64,000 nt of DNA from Rhizobium sp. GN54 (GCF_021026345.1 NZ_JAJNCZ010000004.1:519697-583696); one strand, 5' to 3'; positions 26,832-35,833 are shown, counted from the first letter of the stretch. Notes: generated by a model not told the origin, from the letters alone. Numbers and translations: made by a program.

Positions 26832-27620
26832 CTACAGAACAGCCGTCTGCGGCAGAATGAACGGAGTTCCCGCGGCAGGCAAGCCACTGACGCGCATGCG
26901 GCAGCCGAAGACCTCCTCCATCGCCGCGTCGGTGAGCACCTCCGCCGGCGCCCCCGCGGCGGCGACCTTTCCCCGCTTCATCATCACCATGTGATCGGCA
27001 TACATCGCCGTCAGGTTGAGGTCGTGCATCACGGCGATCACCCCGCCGCCGCGCGTGCAGTAGTCCCTGGCGAGCTGCATGATGGTCAGCTGGTGGCGGA
27101 TGTCGAGGCTGGAGACGGGCTCGTCGAGCATCAGGAAGCAGGGCATGCCGTTCAGGACCGGGTCCCAGATCTGCGTCAGCACGCGGGCAAGCTGGACGCG
27201 CTGCTGCTCGCCGCCGGAGAGCTCCTGGTAGAAGCGGCCCTCGAAACCCTCCAGGTCGACGGCGGCAAGCGCCTTGGCGGCGATCGCCTGCGCGTGGGCC
27301 GCGTCGTTGTTCAGCCCGGTCGACAATCCCATGCGCACGATCTCGCGAACGGTGAAGGGAAAGGCGATCGTGGTCGCCTGCGGCAGCACGGCCCGCCGGG
27401 TGGCGAGCTGCCAGGGCTCGAGCGCGCGGACGTCGTCGCCGTTGATGGTCAGTTCGCCGGTGCTGGCGATCTCGCCGGAGATGGCCTTCATCGTCGTGGT
27501 CTTGCCGCTGCCGTTCGGGCCGACGATCGCCGTCACCTGACCGGCCTTTGCCGTGAGCGATAGCGTATCGACGATCAGCTTTCCGGAAAGCCGGACGGAG
27601 AGGTTCTTGGCGCAGATCAT
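26832..27620 (-). CDS. hmuV: Heme ABC transporter ATP-binding protein
   Basis: A 262-aa ATPase of the FecE/HmuV type. Walker A is GPNGSGKTT, the signature LSGGEQQRVQLARV, Walker B CFLMLDEPVSSLD, with the switch histidine in VMHDLN. It energises heme import through HmuU. Last gene of hmuSTUV; 34 bp after hmuU. Confidence 0.95.
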   Translation of the reverse strand: MICAKNLSVRLSGKLIVDTLSLTAKAGQVTAIVGPNGSGKTTTMKAISGEIASTGELTINGDDVRALEPWQLATRRAVLPQATTIAFPFTVREIVRMGLSTGLNNDAAHAQAIAAKALAAVDLEGFEGRFYQELSGGEQQRVQLARVLTQIWDPVLNGMPCFLMLDEPVSSLDIRHQLTIMQLARDYCTRGGGVIAVMHDLNLTAMYADHMVMMKRGKVAAAGAPAEVLTDAAMEEVFGCRMRVSGLPAAGTPFILPQTAVL

Positions 27621-27654
27621 GTCGGTCCCGAATGCGTTTGGTCGCCCGCCGCCG

Positions 27655-28770
27655 TCACAGGCCGGTGGACGTGCGGTGCCGCAGCAGCACCCAGAGGAAG
27701 AACGGCGCGCCCGCGAGCGCGGTGACGATGCCGATCGGCAGCTCGGCAGGTGCCACTATGGTGCGGGCGAACATGTCCGCGGCCAGAAGCAGGATGCCAC
27801 CGAGAAGGGCTGCGGCGGGCAGCAGGTAGCGGTGGTCGGGGCCGATGACCATGCGCAGGATATGCGGAACGACAATGCCGACGAAGGCGATGCCGCCGCT
27901 GACGGCCACCGAGGCGCCGATCGCCGCGGCCACGCTGACGATGGCGATGTTCTTCAGCTTCTGGACCTTGACGCCCATGTGGAAGGCGGTGGCCTCGCCG
28001 AGCGTGATCGCGTTCAGCCCGCGGGCGAGAAACGGCAGAACCGCGAGCGAGAGCAGGATCACCGGGCCGGCGGTCAGCACCTTCGGCCAGGTCGAGCCGG
28101 CGAGCGAGCCGAGGCTCCAGAAGGTGACGTCGCGAAGCTGGCGGTCGTCGGCGACGTAGATCAACACGCCCGTGACGGCGCTGGCGAGTGCCGCGATCGC
28201 CAGACCGGCCAACAGCATGGTGGCGACCGAAGTCTGGCCGTGCAGGGTGGCGATGCGGTAGAGAAAGAGCGTTGCGAGCAGGCCGCCGACGAAGGCTGCA
28301 AGCGGCAGGGCGAAGGCGCCGACAAGGCCGAGAAGGGCCGCCGGCAGCGCCCCGCCGAGCACGATCATCAGCACCGCGCCGAGTGCGGCGCCGGAGGAAA
28401 TGCCGATCAGGCCGGGATCGGCCAGCGGGTTGCGGAACAAGCCCTGCATCACCGCGCCCGAGACTGCCAGTGCTGCGCCGATCAGGAGCCCGAGCAGGGC
28501 GCGGGGCAGGCGGATGTCGATGACGATGATGCGGTCGCGCTGGCTGAGAACCGAGGACGGTTCGCCGCTGACGAGCGACAGGGCGACATCGACCACCGAG
28601 GCGTCCGAGGCGCCCGTCGCCGTCGACAGCAACAGGACGACGACCGTCAGGACGGCGAGCGCGGCGATGACGAGCCGCGCAAGGGCGGTCCGGTCGCCCC
28701 CGGCGGCAAGGCGCAGGCGGTGCGCCGTCATGCCCTGCATTCCGGTCTTTGCGGCATCACTGAGAGACAT
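27655..28770 (-). CDS. hmuU: Heme ABC transporter permease
   Basis: A 371-aa FecCD/BtuC-family permease with about nine or ten membrane segments and the family motifs RLPRALLGLLIGAALAVSGA and GIAFVGIVVPHILRMV. It starts at ATG 28770, overlapping the end of hmuT by 14 bases. It forms the heme channel in the inner membrane. Confidence 0.94.
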   Translation of the reverse strand: MSLSDAAKTGMQGMTAHRLRLAAGGDRTALARLVIAALAVLTVVVLLLSTATGASDASVVDVALSLVSGEPSSVLSQRDRIIVIDIRLPRALLGLLIGAALAVSGAVMQGLFRNPLADPGLIGISSGAALGAVLMIVLGGALPAALLGLVGAFALPLAAFVGGLLATLFLYRIATLHGQTSVATMLLAGLAIAALASAVTGVLIYVADDRQLRDVTFWSLGSLAGSTWPKVLTAGPVILLSLAVLPFLARGLNAITLGEATAFHMGVKVQKLKNIAIVSVAAAIGASVAVSGGIAFVGIVVPHILRMVIGPDHRYLLPAAALLGGILLLAADMFARTIVAPAELPIGIVTALAGAPFFLWVLLRHRTSTGL

Positions 28771-29686
28771 TGGCCTTGCCGTACAGCCGTTCATTCAGGT
28801 CGCGGATCGCCGTTGCGGTGCGCGGGCCGAAACCCAGGAGTTCAAGGCTGTTCATGCGAATGATCGTCTTGGAGGCGGCCGCAGGCGTCAGCGCGATGGC
28901 CGGATGGGCCAGCAGTTGCTCGTCGCTGCTGTCATGGCCGCCGCGCGACATGACCATGATCGCGTCGGGCCTGGCGTCGGCGATCGCCTCGTCGGCCATC
29001 GCCTTGTATCCGGGGAAGGCCGCGTCGGTGGCGTTGACGGCGCCGGCGAGCTTGAGGATGCCGTCGGCGGCGGTATGGGCGCCTGCGGCCATGATCTTTC
29101 CATCCTGGAAACTCAGGATGAAGAGCACGCGCTTGCGCTCGCTCTCGGGGCGCTTCGCCGCGTCGGCGATGGCTGTGTCGAGATCGGCGCCGACCTCGTC
29201 TGCAAGCGTCTTCGTCTTGTCCGGAACGCCGAGGAAATCGCCGACCTTGGCAATCTTGTCGAGGATGGCGGCGCGGTCGTAGCCCTCGGGGACGGTCGTG
29301 AACGACACGCCCGCATTCTTCAGGACCGCCAGCGCATCCGGCGGGCCGCTTCCCTCGATGGCGAGGATGGCGCTCGGATTGACCCCGAGCACGCCTTCCG
29401 GCGACAGCGCGCGCATGTAGCCGACATCAGGCAGGCTCATTGCGGCCTCGGGAAAGGTGCTGGTGGTATCGCGGGCGATCAGCCGGTCCTGCTCGCCGAG
29501 TGCATAGACGATCTCGGTCAAGGCGCCGCCGATCACGACGATGCGCGAGGTATCGGCCTTCTGTGTCTCCTGCGCAGCGGCGGGGGACACGACAGCGCTC
29601 GCGGGCAGGAGAAAGGGTGTTGCGAGCGTCAGGGCCGACAATGCGAGCGCCGTGCGGCGCGCTGTCTGGAAAAAGGAGCGCTTCAT
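28757..29686 (-). CDS. hmuT: Periplasmic heme-binding protein
   Basis: A 309-aa FepB/BtuF-class binding protein. It has a signal peptide (MKRSFFQTARRTALALSAL, cleavage near AAAQ). The mature part begins with RIVVIGGALTEIVYALGEQD, the usual start of the fold; the heme ligand tyrosine is likely in VGYMRALS. ATG 29686 follows AAGGAGCG-type upstream spacing close to the hmuS stop (10 bp). Confidence 0.93.
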   Translation of the reverse strand: MKRSFFQTARRTALALSALTLATPFLLPASAVVSPAAAQETQKADTSRIVVIGGALTEIVYALGEQDRLIARDTTSTFPEAAMSLPDVGYMRALSPEGVLGVNPSAILAIEGSGPPDALAVLKNAGVSFTTVPEGYDRAAILDKIAKVGDFLGVPDKTKTLADEVGADLDTAIADAAKRPESERKRVLFILSFQDGKIMAAGAHTAADGILKLAGAVNATDAAFPGYKAMADEAIADARPDAIMVMSRGGHDSSDEQLLAHPAIALTPAAASKTIIRMNSLELLGFGPRTATAIRDLNERLYGKANVSQ

Positions 29687-29696
29687 CTTCGGATCC

Positions 29697-30755
29697 TCAG
29701 GCTGCGACGCTGGCGTCGGCGCGCGGCAGGCCGTCGAGGATGTCGCGCCAGGCCGCAAGCTCGACGTTTCCTTCCTTCCGCTTGCCGAAGAACTGGATGA
29801 TCATCTCGCCCTTGGCGTCATAGGCTTCCAGCGAGGTGACGTGGCCGTTCTTGGTCGGCTTGCGCACGACCCAGCATTCGGAAATGTGATCCTGGCGCAG
29901 ATGGAGATGGAAAGTCGGATCCATCACGTTGATCCACGGCCCCATCGGCTCGACCTTGCTGACCGGGCCGGTGTGGATCTGGATCGTGCCGTTGTTGCCG
30001 ACGAAGCACATGATGTCGGTGGCCTTTTCGGCTGCGGCCCGCAGCATGAGTTCGGCGGCATTGGAGGCGACCTGCCAGGCATAATCCTCGCCGACGCTGC
30101 GAACGGCCTCCCGGCGACCGATCTTGAGTTTCTTCAGCATGCCGAAGAACTGGTGCGTGTCGGTCATCTCGCTCCAGTTCTGGCGCAGGACCGGAACGTC
30201 GACGGGGCCGGTCTCGTCCGCATCGGAGGCGGCGGGCTTCACCTCGGTGAAGTCCTGCGACTGGTCATCCAGCCGGAATTCGTCGACGATTGCCAGATAG
30301 GCGTCGAGATTGGAGGCCGGACGCAGGTGGATCTTCTGCACGGCGTTTCCGGCCGCATCGAAATATTGCAGGCTGCGGCGGACGTCGTCGCCTTCGCCCT
30401 TCTTGCTCACCGCAAATCCGTGCTTCCACGCTTGCGGGAAGATGCGCAGGTCGACGTTTTCGCCGAGCACGATCGAGGCATGCTGGCCGGCGGTGATCTT
30501 CTCGTAGACGCCGATCTTCTCGTGCACGGCGCTGTCGTTGCGGGTCAGCACCATGACCTCTCCGAGCGAAGGCGCCCTTTCCAGCAGGCGGTTGGCGCTG
30601 CCGTCGATGCGCACCGCCGTCAGCCCGACCTCGGCGGCAATGAGCGCGGCTTCGGAGATCCCGAGCTGCATGGCAACGTCGCGCTCGCGCAGTTTGGGGT
30701 TTTCCGCTCGATAGGCACGGATCTCGGAAGGGGTGGGGCGCTGCTTTTCCGTCAT
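29697..30755 (-). CDS. hmuS: Hemin-degrading factor
   Basis: A 352-aa HemS/HmuS/ChuS-family protein with the two tandem repeats of the family (first about 1-170, second 180-345). It binds heme in the cytoplasm and hands on or degrades it. The start is ATG 30755 (MTEKQRPTPSEIRAY). First gene of hmuSTUV, divergent from the tonB-side operon across a 309-bp gap. Confidence 0.94.
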   Translation of the reverse strand: MTEKQRPTPSEIRAYRAENPKLRERDVAMQLGISEAALIAAEVGLTAVRIDGSANRLLERAPSLGEVMVLTRNDSAVHEKIGVYEKITAGQHASIVLGENVDLRIFPQAWKHGFAVSKKGEGDDVRRSLQYFDAAGNAVQKIHLRPASNLDAYLAIVDEFRLDDQSQDFTEVKPAASDADETGPVDVPVLRQNWSEMTDTHQFFGMLKKLKIGRREAVRSVGEDYAWQVASNAAELMLRAAAEKATDIMCFVGNNGTIQIHTGPVSKVEPMGPWINVMDPTFHLHLRQDHISECWVVRKPTKNGHVTSLEAYDAKGEMIIQFFGKRKEGNVELAAWRDILDGLPRADASVAA

Positions 30756-30926
30756 GGTGTCTGCCTGCTCACGTTCATCTGTTCAAATATCGTCGCGCCC
30801 CTGTGTCGCGTCACTGTGGAGCGCCGGACTGCGAGACACCTCGCGATCGCGGCTTCAGGCACATCGTCCCGCAACAAATTTGCGAGCTTTCACAGGGGAT
30901 TGAACGTCGTTTCCGTTAAACTTTCT

Positions 30927-30941
30927 TGACTTTCATAGTCA
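30927..30941. promoter_or_regulatory. Iron-responsive operator (TGA-N9-TCA)
   Basis: TGACTTTCATAGTCA fits the rhizobial iron-responsive operator TGA-N9-TCA bound by RirA and is also a palindrome TGACT-N5-AGTCA. It overlaps a -35-like TTGACT (30926-30931). The gap 30756-31064 otherwise holds the hmuS promoter region, in which I find no second such site. Assignment to RirA is from the known consensus. Confidence 0.6.
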
Positions 30942-31064
30942 TATTTATTTATGGACGCAATACCGGATCGGCCGCTGGTTGAAATGCGCGATGCAATCCG
31001 CAATCGCTTCATTGCGGGGTGGCGTGTCCGGGTCCTGTTCGTGTCCAACAGTCGAGGCGTCCCG

Positions 31065-31505
31065 ATGATCCGAAATGCAGCCCTGTCCGTGATGGCTCTG
31101 GCCCTGACGACGGCCCTGCCTGCCGCAAACGCATGGGCGCAGGACGCCCAGCCGGGCAAGGGCCTGCAGGTGGAGCTCAATGCGGTGGCGCCGTCCGAGC
31201 GCGGTTGCGTCTTCACCTTCGTCATCGGCAACCAGCTGGAGAAGAGCGTCGCGAGCGCCAAATTCGAATTCGTGCTCTTCAACGGCACGGGAACGGTCGA
31301 GCGCATGATCGTGCTCGATTTCCGCGACCTGCCGCAGGGCAAGACGAAGGTGCGGCAGTTCGACCTGCCCGGCACGCAATGCGACAACGTCAAGCGGATC
31401 CTGATCAACGATTCCCCCGTATGCGAGGGCGAGGGCATTGCGGCCGGCGCGTGCATGAGCGGCATCGTGACCCGCAGCAACACGCAGGTCGGTTTCGAAG
31501 GATAA
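31065..31505 (+). CDS. Secreted hypothetical protein preceding tonB
   Basis: A 146-aa protein with a signal peptide (MIRNAALSVMALALTTALPA, cleavage after AWA). The mature part is a small beta-rich domain with four cysteines (RGCVFTF, TQCDN, SPVCEGEG, GACMSG). I do not know a function. It lies 51 bp before tonB on the same strand and downstream of the iron operator, so it is probably made when iron is scarce. ATG 31065 follows GAGG; the upstream frame is not needed. Confidence 0.75.
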   Translation: MIRNAALSVMALALTTALPAANAWAQDAQPGKGLQVELNAVAPSERGCVFTFVIGNQLEKSVASAKFEFVLFNGTGTVERMIVLDFRDLPQGKTKVRQFDLPGTQCDNVKRILINDSPVCEGEGIAAGACMSGIVTRSNTQVGFEG

Positions 31506-31556
31506 TCCGGGGGCGCGGCGGCGCGACCGGATCGAGTAGAGAATGAAGGTGTAGCC

Positions 31557-32456
31557 ATGGCCGGCAGCAAGACAATCTGGAGCGCGGCGATCGTCCTGTC
31601 GCTGATCACGCACGCGGGTGCGGCAGCGATCCTGACGCTTTCGCCCGAGCCGGAAGCGGACGTGGCGCAGGTCGCCGGCGGCGCGGTCGTCGCCGAGGTG
31701 GCGATGCTCGGAAACAACGCCTTCGACGCGATCGAATCCGGTGCGCCGGACGAGATCCAGCCGACCGAGGAGATGGAGCCGGAGACGATCGAGCCGGTTG
31801 CCCAGCCGGTGGCCGAGATCGAGCCGCAGGAGATCGTTCCGGACGAGATCACCCCGAGCGAGGTCGCGCCGACGCCGGATGCGGAGGAATTCGTTCCCGA
31901 GATGAGCGAGGCCGTCGAGATCGAGGGCGCCGAGGTCGAGATCGCCGCCATTCCCGTTCCCGACATCAGGCCGGAGATCGTGGAGAAGCCGCCGGAGGCG
32001 ATCCAGCCGCTGGAAAAGAAGGTCGAGAAGCCGGCGGAGAAGAAGCCCGAGAAGAAGCGGGCGAAGAAATCCGGCGACAAGGGCAACAGCCCGCGGGCGG
32101 CAAAGCGCGGCGAGGTCAATGGCTCCGACGGCGTCACCCTGTCTGCGCCCGGCGGCCAGAAGAAGGGCAGCGCCACGGCCGGAAACGCCGCCGTCAGCAA
32201 TTATCCGGGCAAGGTCCGCAGCAAAATCAATCGCGCCAAGCGGCGCGTGCGGGGCGCCGGCGTCGTGACGGTCGCCTTCACCGTCTCGGCCTCCGGTCAG
32301 GCCACGAGCATTCGTGTCGCCAAGAGTTCCGGTGAGCCGGATGTCGACCAGGCGGCCCTCGATGCCGTCCGCCGCGCCGCACCCTTCCCGGAGATACCGG
32401 CAGGCGCGGGCCGGTCTTCCTGGCCCTTCAACGTTCCGATCGTCTTCAAGCGATAG
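31557..32456 (+). CDS. tonB: Energy transducer TonB
   Basis: A 299-aa TonB. One N-terminal membrane anchor (about 5-25), a long Pro/Glu-rich then Lys/Pro-rich periplasmic spacer (about 55-190), and a C-terminal TonB box-binding domain (VVTVAFTVSASGQATSIRV, then DQAALDAVRRAAPFPEIP). It couples proton motive force to outer-membrane heme and siderophore receptors. Neighbouring hmu genes and the iron operator fit this role. exbBD are not in the window. Confidence 0.94.
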   Translation: MAGSKTIWSAAIVLSLITHAGAAAILTLSPEPEADVAQVAGGAVVAEVAMLGNNAFDAIESGAPDEIQPTEEMEPETIEPVAQPVAEIEPQEIVPDEITPSEVAPTPDAEEFVPEMSEAVEIEGAEVEIAAIPVPDIRPEIVEKPPEAIQPLEKKVEKPAEKKPEKKRAKKSGDKGNSPRAAKRGEVNGSDGVTLSAPGGQKKGSATAGNAAVSNYPGKVRSKINRAKRRVRGAGVVTVAFTVSASGQATSIRVAKSSGEPDVDQAALDAVRRAAPFPEIPAGAGRSSWPFNVPIVFKR

Positions 32457-32565
32457 CCCCTCGGGCCAGGTCCTCCTTTCGTTCCGGAATTCCGGCCGCC
32501 CGGCCCGTCAGGGTCGTGGCAGTCGCGCGGGTATTTCGGTGCGATTTGCGGTTGATCAAAAAAGA

Positions 32566-32580
32566 TGATGAAATTTATCA
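32566..32580. promoter_or_regulatory. Iron-responsive operator (TGA-N9-TCA) before DUF2325 gene
   Basis: TGATGAAATTTATCA matches TGA-N9-TCA and is a palindrome TGAT-N7-ATCA. It sits in a short AT-rich promoter-like stretch (a TTGATC at 32552 and TATACT at 32585), 87 bp before the DUF2325 start. The same motif precedes the tonB operon. Confidence 0.6.
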
Positions 32581-32666
32581 TGTTTATACTTTACTCCATA
32601 ACTCATGTTTTGTAGGGTCGCGCCAATCGAAACGGGCTGCGAGGCCCAGAGCGCGAGGAATGACGC

Positions 32667-33299
32667 ATGCAGGCAGGCAAGGACGGCCAGCGCGAGGCAA
32701 TGCTGAGGGCGATGGTGACGGCGCGTGACGCACGGATCGCTTCGCTGGAAAAAGAGGTCGCCGCATTGAAGGCCCGCCTTTCTGCCGCATCGGCCAATGC
32801 CGGCGAGGGCAAGGCGCAGCCGGCGCGTCCAGCGGCTCCGGATCCGCGCCAGCAGCGGACCGTCGAGGTGACGCGGGTGAAGCGGCGGACGATCGAGATC
32901 GACCGCAGGGCGGCTGCCGACAGGCAGGGCCAGCAGGCGGGTGGTGCGGACGGCGACGGCGATGCCTCGGCCAAGGCTGCGCTCGAGGGCCGCAACTTTC
33001 TCTATGTCGGCGGACGCGACTGCCAGGTTGCGCACCTGCGCCAGATCGCAAGTTCGTTCGGCGCCAACCTGATCCATCACGATGGCGGCCTTCGCGAGGC
33101 GGTCTCGCGGATCGACAACGTTCTTCCTTCGGTCGACTGTGTGTTCTGCCCGATCGACTGCATCAGCCATGATGCGTGTCTCAGGGTGAAGACGGGCTGC
33201 AAGAAGTGGGAAAAGGCCTTCGTGCCGCTGCGCAACGGCAGCAAATCCAGCTTCGAGCGGGCCCTGCAGAGCCTCAGCGAAGGAACTCCGATACAATGA
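32667..33299 (+). CDS. DUF2325 domain protein
   Basis: A 210-aa protein. Residues 1-45 form a coiled coil (IASLEKEVAALKARL), 45-110 is a low-complexity basic/Ala linker, and the DUF2325 domain follows (NFLYVGGRDCQVAHLRQIAS). It contains a cysteine/histidine cluster CVFCPIDCISHDAC then KTGCKK, which could bind a metal. The family has no established activity. The iron-type operator upstream suggests an iron-linked role (inference). It overlaps the next gene by ATGA. Confidence 0.82.
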   Translation: MQAGKDGQREAMLRAMVTARDARIASLEKEVAALKARLSAASANAGEGKAQPARPAAPDPRQQRTVEVTRVKRRTIEIDRRAAADRQGQQAGGADGDGDASAKAALEGRNFLYVGGRDCQVAHLRQIASSFGANLIHHDGGLREAVSRIDNVLPSVDCVFCPIDCISHDACLRVKTGCKKWEKAFVPLRNGSKSSFERALQSLSEGTPIQ

Positions 33300-33580
33300 G
33301 CAGCGACAGGCCTGACGGCTTCATGATGATCGGCCTGCACAAGCTGGCCGCGCAGAACGGGGATGGCCTCATCCCCGAACTCCATGCCCTTCTGACGCGC
33401 GAAGCGCGCATGCAGGCAGAGAACCCGAACGTCTCCGTCTTTCCGGTGTGGGAGGCGCGCCCGCCTGCGCGCGCCGTGCCGTTCGAACAGACCGACGATG
33501 CGCCGGTCGCGGCCGCCGACAACGTCGTCGCCTTCCCGCAGCGCATCGCGCCGGTGGATCGGCGGAAAGATTCAGCCTGA
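33296..33580 (+). CDS. Hypothetical protein coupled to DUF2325
   Basis: A 94-aa protein starting on the ATGA overlap with the DUF2325 gene. The N-terminal half is helical (MMIGLHKLAAQNGDGLIPEL, LLTREARMQAENP). The C-terminal half is Pro/Ala-rich. No family recognised. The overlap argues that it works with the DUF2325 protein. Confidence 0.65.
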   Translation: MSSDRPDGFMMIGLHKLAAQNGDGLIPELHALLTREARMQAENPNVSVFPVWEARPPARAVPFEQTDDAPVAAADNVVAFPQRIAPVDRRKDSA

Positions 33581-33751
33581 AAGTGCGCATCTGAAGAGCG
33601 GGGCACGCCATGCCTGATCCGGCATGGTGGCGTCCGCGGTTCGTCCTGCAAATGGGGACGAGCCATTGCCGTCATGTTCTCCGGGGGCACGCACGCTCGG
33701 CTGTTGCGGGCCGTGCACCGCGCGGCTTGCCCCGCTTTTCAACTCGCTCGT

Positions 33752-34123
33752 TCAGATATTGCGCGGCTGCAGCAGGCTGCCGAGGGCGATTGCGAGCCAG
33801 CCGGCCATCATCAACGTGCCTCCGGTGGGGGCGGACATGGGGAACAGGCCGTGGCCCAGCGCGTGGCGCATCGTCAGGTCGCCGGCAAAGAGCAGCGTAC
33901 CGGCGATGAGAAGGACCGCGGCGAGCGGGGCGGTGCGCAGGTTCGGCCAGGCGGCATAGAGCGCGAGCAGGGCGGGCGCATGCGCAAGGCACATGGCCGA
34001 GGCGCCGCCCATCAGCCGCGGGTCGCCGCTCGCATGCGAGGCGATGGCGGCGCTGACGACGCCGGCGAAGCCGAACAGGCCGGCGACAAGGAGCGTTGCC
34101 CGGCGTGCGGTCGAGACGGTCAT
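33752..34123 (-). CDS. DUF423 family membrane protein (YgdD-like)
   Basis: A 123-aa protein with four membrane segments and the DUF423 pattern: GLFGFAGVVSAAIASHA near the N-terminus, LAHAPALLALY in the middle and a C-terminal PTGGTLMMAGWLAIALGSLL. Function is unknown. It starts on an ATGA overlap with the truncated hemoglobin gene. Confidence 0.88.
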   Translation of the reverse strand: MTVSTARRATLLVAGLFGFAGVVSAAIASHASGDPRLMGGASAMCLAHAPALLALYAAWPNLRTAPLAAVLLIAGTLLFAGDLTMRHALGHGLFPMSAPTGGTLMMAGWLAIALGSLLQPRNI

Positions 34124-34551
34124 CGATCCCCCTCCTGTTCCTGGTTGACCATGTGCTCGGCGAGCCGGGTCACCGGCGCCAGCACGATGTCCCGCAATTG
34201 CCTGCTCGGAACCGTTTCCTCCAGCGCCTGCGTGAAGCAGAGGAGCCAGCCGTCGCGCTCGGCAGTCCCGATCGCGGCTGCGAAGTGGCGCCGGCGCAGC
34301 ATCGGATGGCCGCGTTTGTCGGTGTAGAGCGGCGGACCGCCGAGCCAGCCGGACAGATATTCGAACAGCTTCTCCTCGCTGTCCGACAGGTCCGCGGGGT
34401 GGATCGCGCGGCAGGCGACCGCCTCCGGCAGCGTATCCATCAGCGCATAGAAGCGCCGCGTCAGCGCGCGGACGCCCGCCTCGCCGCCGACGGCCTCGTA
34501 GAGGGTGATCGTTCCATTTGCCTGCCCGTCCTGTTTCTGCCTGTCCTGCAC
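34120..34551 (-). CDS. Truncated hemoglobin, group II (trHbO-like)
   Basis: A globin-like heme protein, about 143 aa from GTG 34551 or 171 aa from ATG 34635. The fold is read from TITLYEAVGGEAGVRALTRR, YALMDTLPEA, the group II motif YLSGWLGGPPLYTDKRGHP, the proximal histidine in MLRRRHFA and the tail DGWLLCFTQAL. Such proteins bind O2 or NO and help detoxify reactive nitrogen or peroxide. The shorter start is closer to the family length and has AGG upstream; the longer leader is Arg/Gln-rich and less globin-like. Confidence 0.85.
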   Translation of the reverse strand: MQDRQKQDGQANGTITLYEAVGGEAGVRALTRRFYALMDTLPEAVACRAIHPADLSDSEEKLFEYLSGWLGGPPLYTDKRGHPMLRRRHFAAAIGTAERDGWLLCFTQALEETVPSRQLRDIVLAPVTRLAEHMVNQEQEGDR

Positions 34552-34749
34552 CCGCAAGCCTCGCCCGAATTTCGCCTGTGCCACAGATAGTTCACGACCG
34601 GGGAGGGGACAACGGCATTGCGCGACCTGTGACATCGGATCGCGGCCGCGGGCGCGTGCGTGCGTCGGGCGGGCAACGGCGATTGGCCTTCCGGCTCGTC
34701 CTTGTGCGGAAATCTTCTGCCGTCGATGCTGATGACCTCTTGCAATAAA

Positions 34750-34763
34750 ACCGTCCAGACGGT
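34750..34763. promoter_or_regulatory. Palindromic operator of the TetR/SMR pair
   Basis: ACCGTC-CA-GACGGT is a perfect palindrome, 11 bp before the TetR-family gene. TetR regulators of drug efflux commonly bind ACCG-rich palindromes at their own promoters, so autorepression is likely. Confidence 0.65.
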
Positions 34764-34774
34764 ATGTTTATCTC

Positions 34775-35335
34775 ATGAGCACCGCCCACAAGCGCAAGAA
34801 AGATCCGCAAGCCGTCCGCCAGCAGTTGCTGGAGGTCGCGGCCGACCTGTGCGTGGAGAAAGGGGCCGCCGGCCTGACGCTCGATGCCGTCGCGGCGGCC
34901 GCCGGCGTCAGCAAGGGCGGCCTGCTGCATCATTTTCCGAGCAAGGCCGATCTGCTGTTCGGGCTGCTGGACGACCTGATCGCGCGGATGGATGCGGCAA
35001 TCGCCGCGGCGATGCGGGCGGATCCGGAGCCGCACGGCCGGTTTACCCGAGCCTATGTCGGCGTCACCTTCGGCACCGGGGCCATGGCGGAGGAGGCGCG
35101 CTGGAAGGCGATGACCATACCGCTCCTGGCCGAGCCGGACCTGCGCGCGCGCTGGCGGGACTGGATCGCGCTGCAGGCCGAACGGCATGCCGGCACCGAT
35201 GCCTCGCTCGACTGCACGCTTGCGCGCTTTGCCCTCGATGGGCTGTGGCTCGCCTCCGTCCTCGAAAGCCATCCAATGGATGCCGCTCAGGCGGAGCGAA
35301 TGAAAGAACGTCTCTTCGATCTCTCCCGCGGCTGA
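34775..35335 (+). CDS. TetR-family transcriptional regulator
   Basis: A 186-aa repressor with helix-turn-helix at about 30-58 (LTLDAVAAAAGVSKGGLLHH, then FPSKADLL). The C-terminal ligand domain is of the short TetR_C type found in regulators of SMR transporters. The gene 43 bp downstream encodes such a pump. It probably senses a cationic compound. Confidence 0.88.
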   Translation: MSTAHKRKKDPQAVRQQLLEVAADLCVEKGAAGLTLDAVAAAAGVSKGGLLHHFPSKADLLFGLLDDLIARMDAAIAAAMRADPEPHGRFTRAYVGVTFGTGAMAEEARWKAMTIPLLAEPDLRARWRDWIALQAERHAGTDASLDCTLARFALDGLWLASVLESHPMDAAQAERMKERLFDLSRG

Positions 35336-35378
35336 ACGCCTGCACCCCCGAACCTCCATCCCCTCTGCGGAGCCTGCC

Positions 35379-35720
35379 ATGAACCTCGCCCTCGTCTATT
35401 CCGTCCTGGTGGTCGCGATCATCTTCGAGGTGATCGGCACCTCGGCCATGCAGGCCGCCCAGCACTTCACCCGGCTCGGGCCGACGCTCGTCATGGTGGC
35501 CTCCTATGCGGTCGCCTTCTATTTCCTGTCGTGGAGCCTCAGCTATGTTCCGGTCGGCATCGCCTATGCCATCTGGAGCGGGCTCGGCATCGTGCTCATT
35601 TCGCTGATCGGCTATCTCGTCTTCGGCCAGACGCTCGACCTCGCCGCCGTGATCGGGCTCGGGCTCATCATCGCCGGCGTTCTCGTCCTGAACCTGTTCT
35701 CGAAATCCACGTTCCATTGA
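35379..35720 (+). CDS. Small multidrug resistance (SMR/EmrE-type) transporter
   Basis: A 113-aa inner-membrane protein with four membrane helices. The essential glutamate is in the first helix (IIFEVIGTSAMQ), and the third-fourth helix motif is GIAYAIWSGLGIVLISLIG. It works as a dimer exchanging protons for quaternary cations such as EmrE substrates. Control by the TetR gene in front is likely. Confidence 0.93.
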   Translation: MNLALVYSVLVVAIIFEVIGTSAMQAAQHFTRLGPTLVMVASYAVAFYFLSWSLSYVPVGIAYAIWSGLGIVLISLIGYLVFGQTLDLAAVIGLGLIIAGVLVLNLFSKSTFH

Positions 35721-35833
35721 CGGCCGGTGACGACCGGGTCGCCGGTTGGGGCTTGCCTTCGGCAGCCATGGCTGTAAAACTTCAATTCAAACCGCTTTGG
35801 ATTGACGTGGACGCAGACCGGGAGGCTGTCTTT

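Noticed and set aside
30890..32200. 436-codon minus-strand frame opposite tonB
   Set aside because: Ser/Thr/Gly-rich reading of the acidic TonB spacer; no start signal.
33608..33627. Hairpin CCATGCC-N6-GGCATGG as a terminator
   Set aside because: No T-run follows on either strand, so it is not a convincing terminator.
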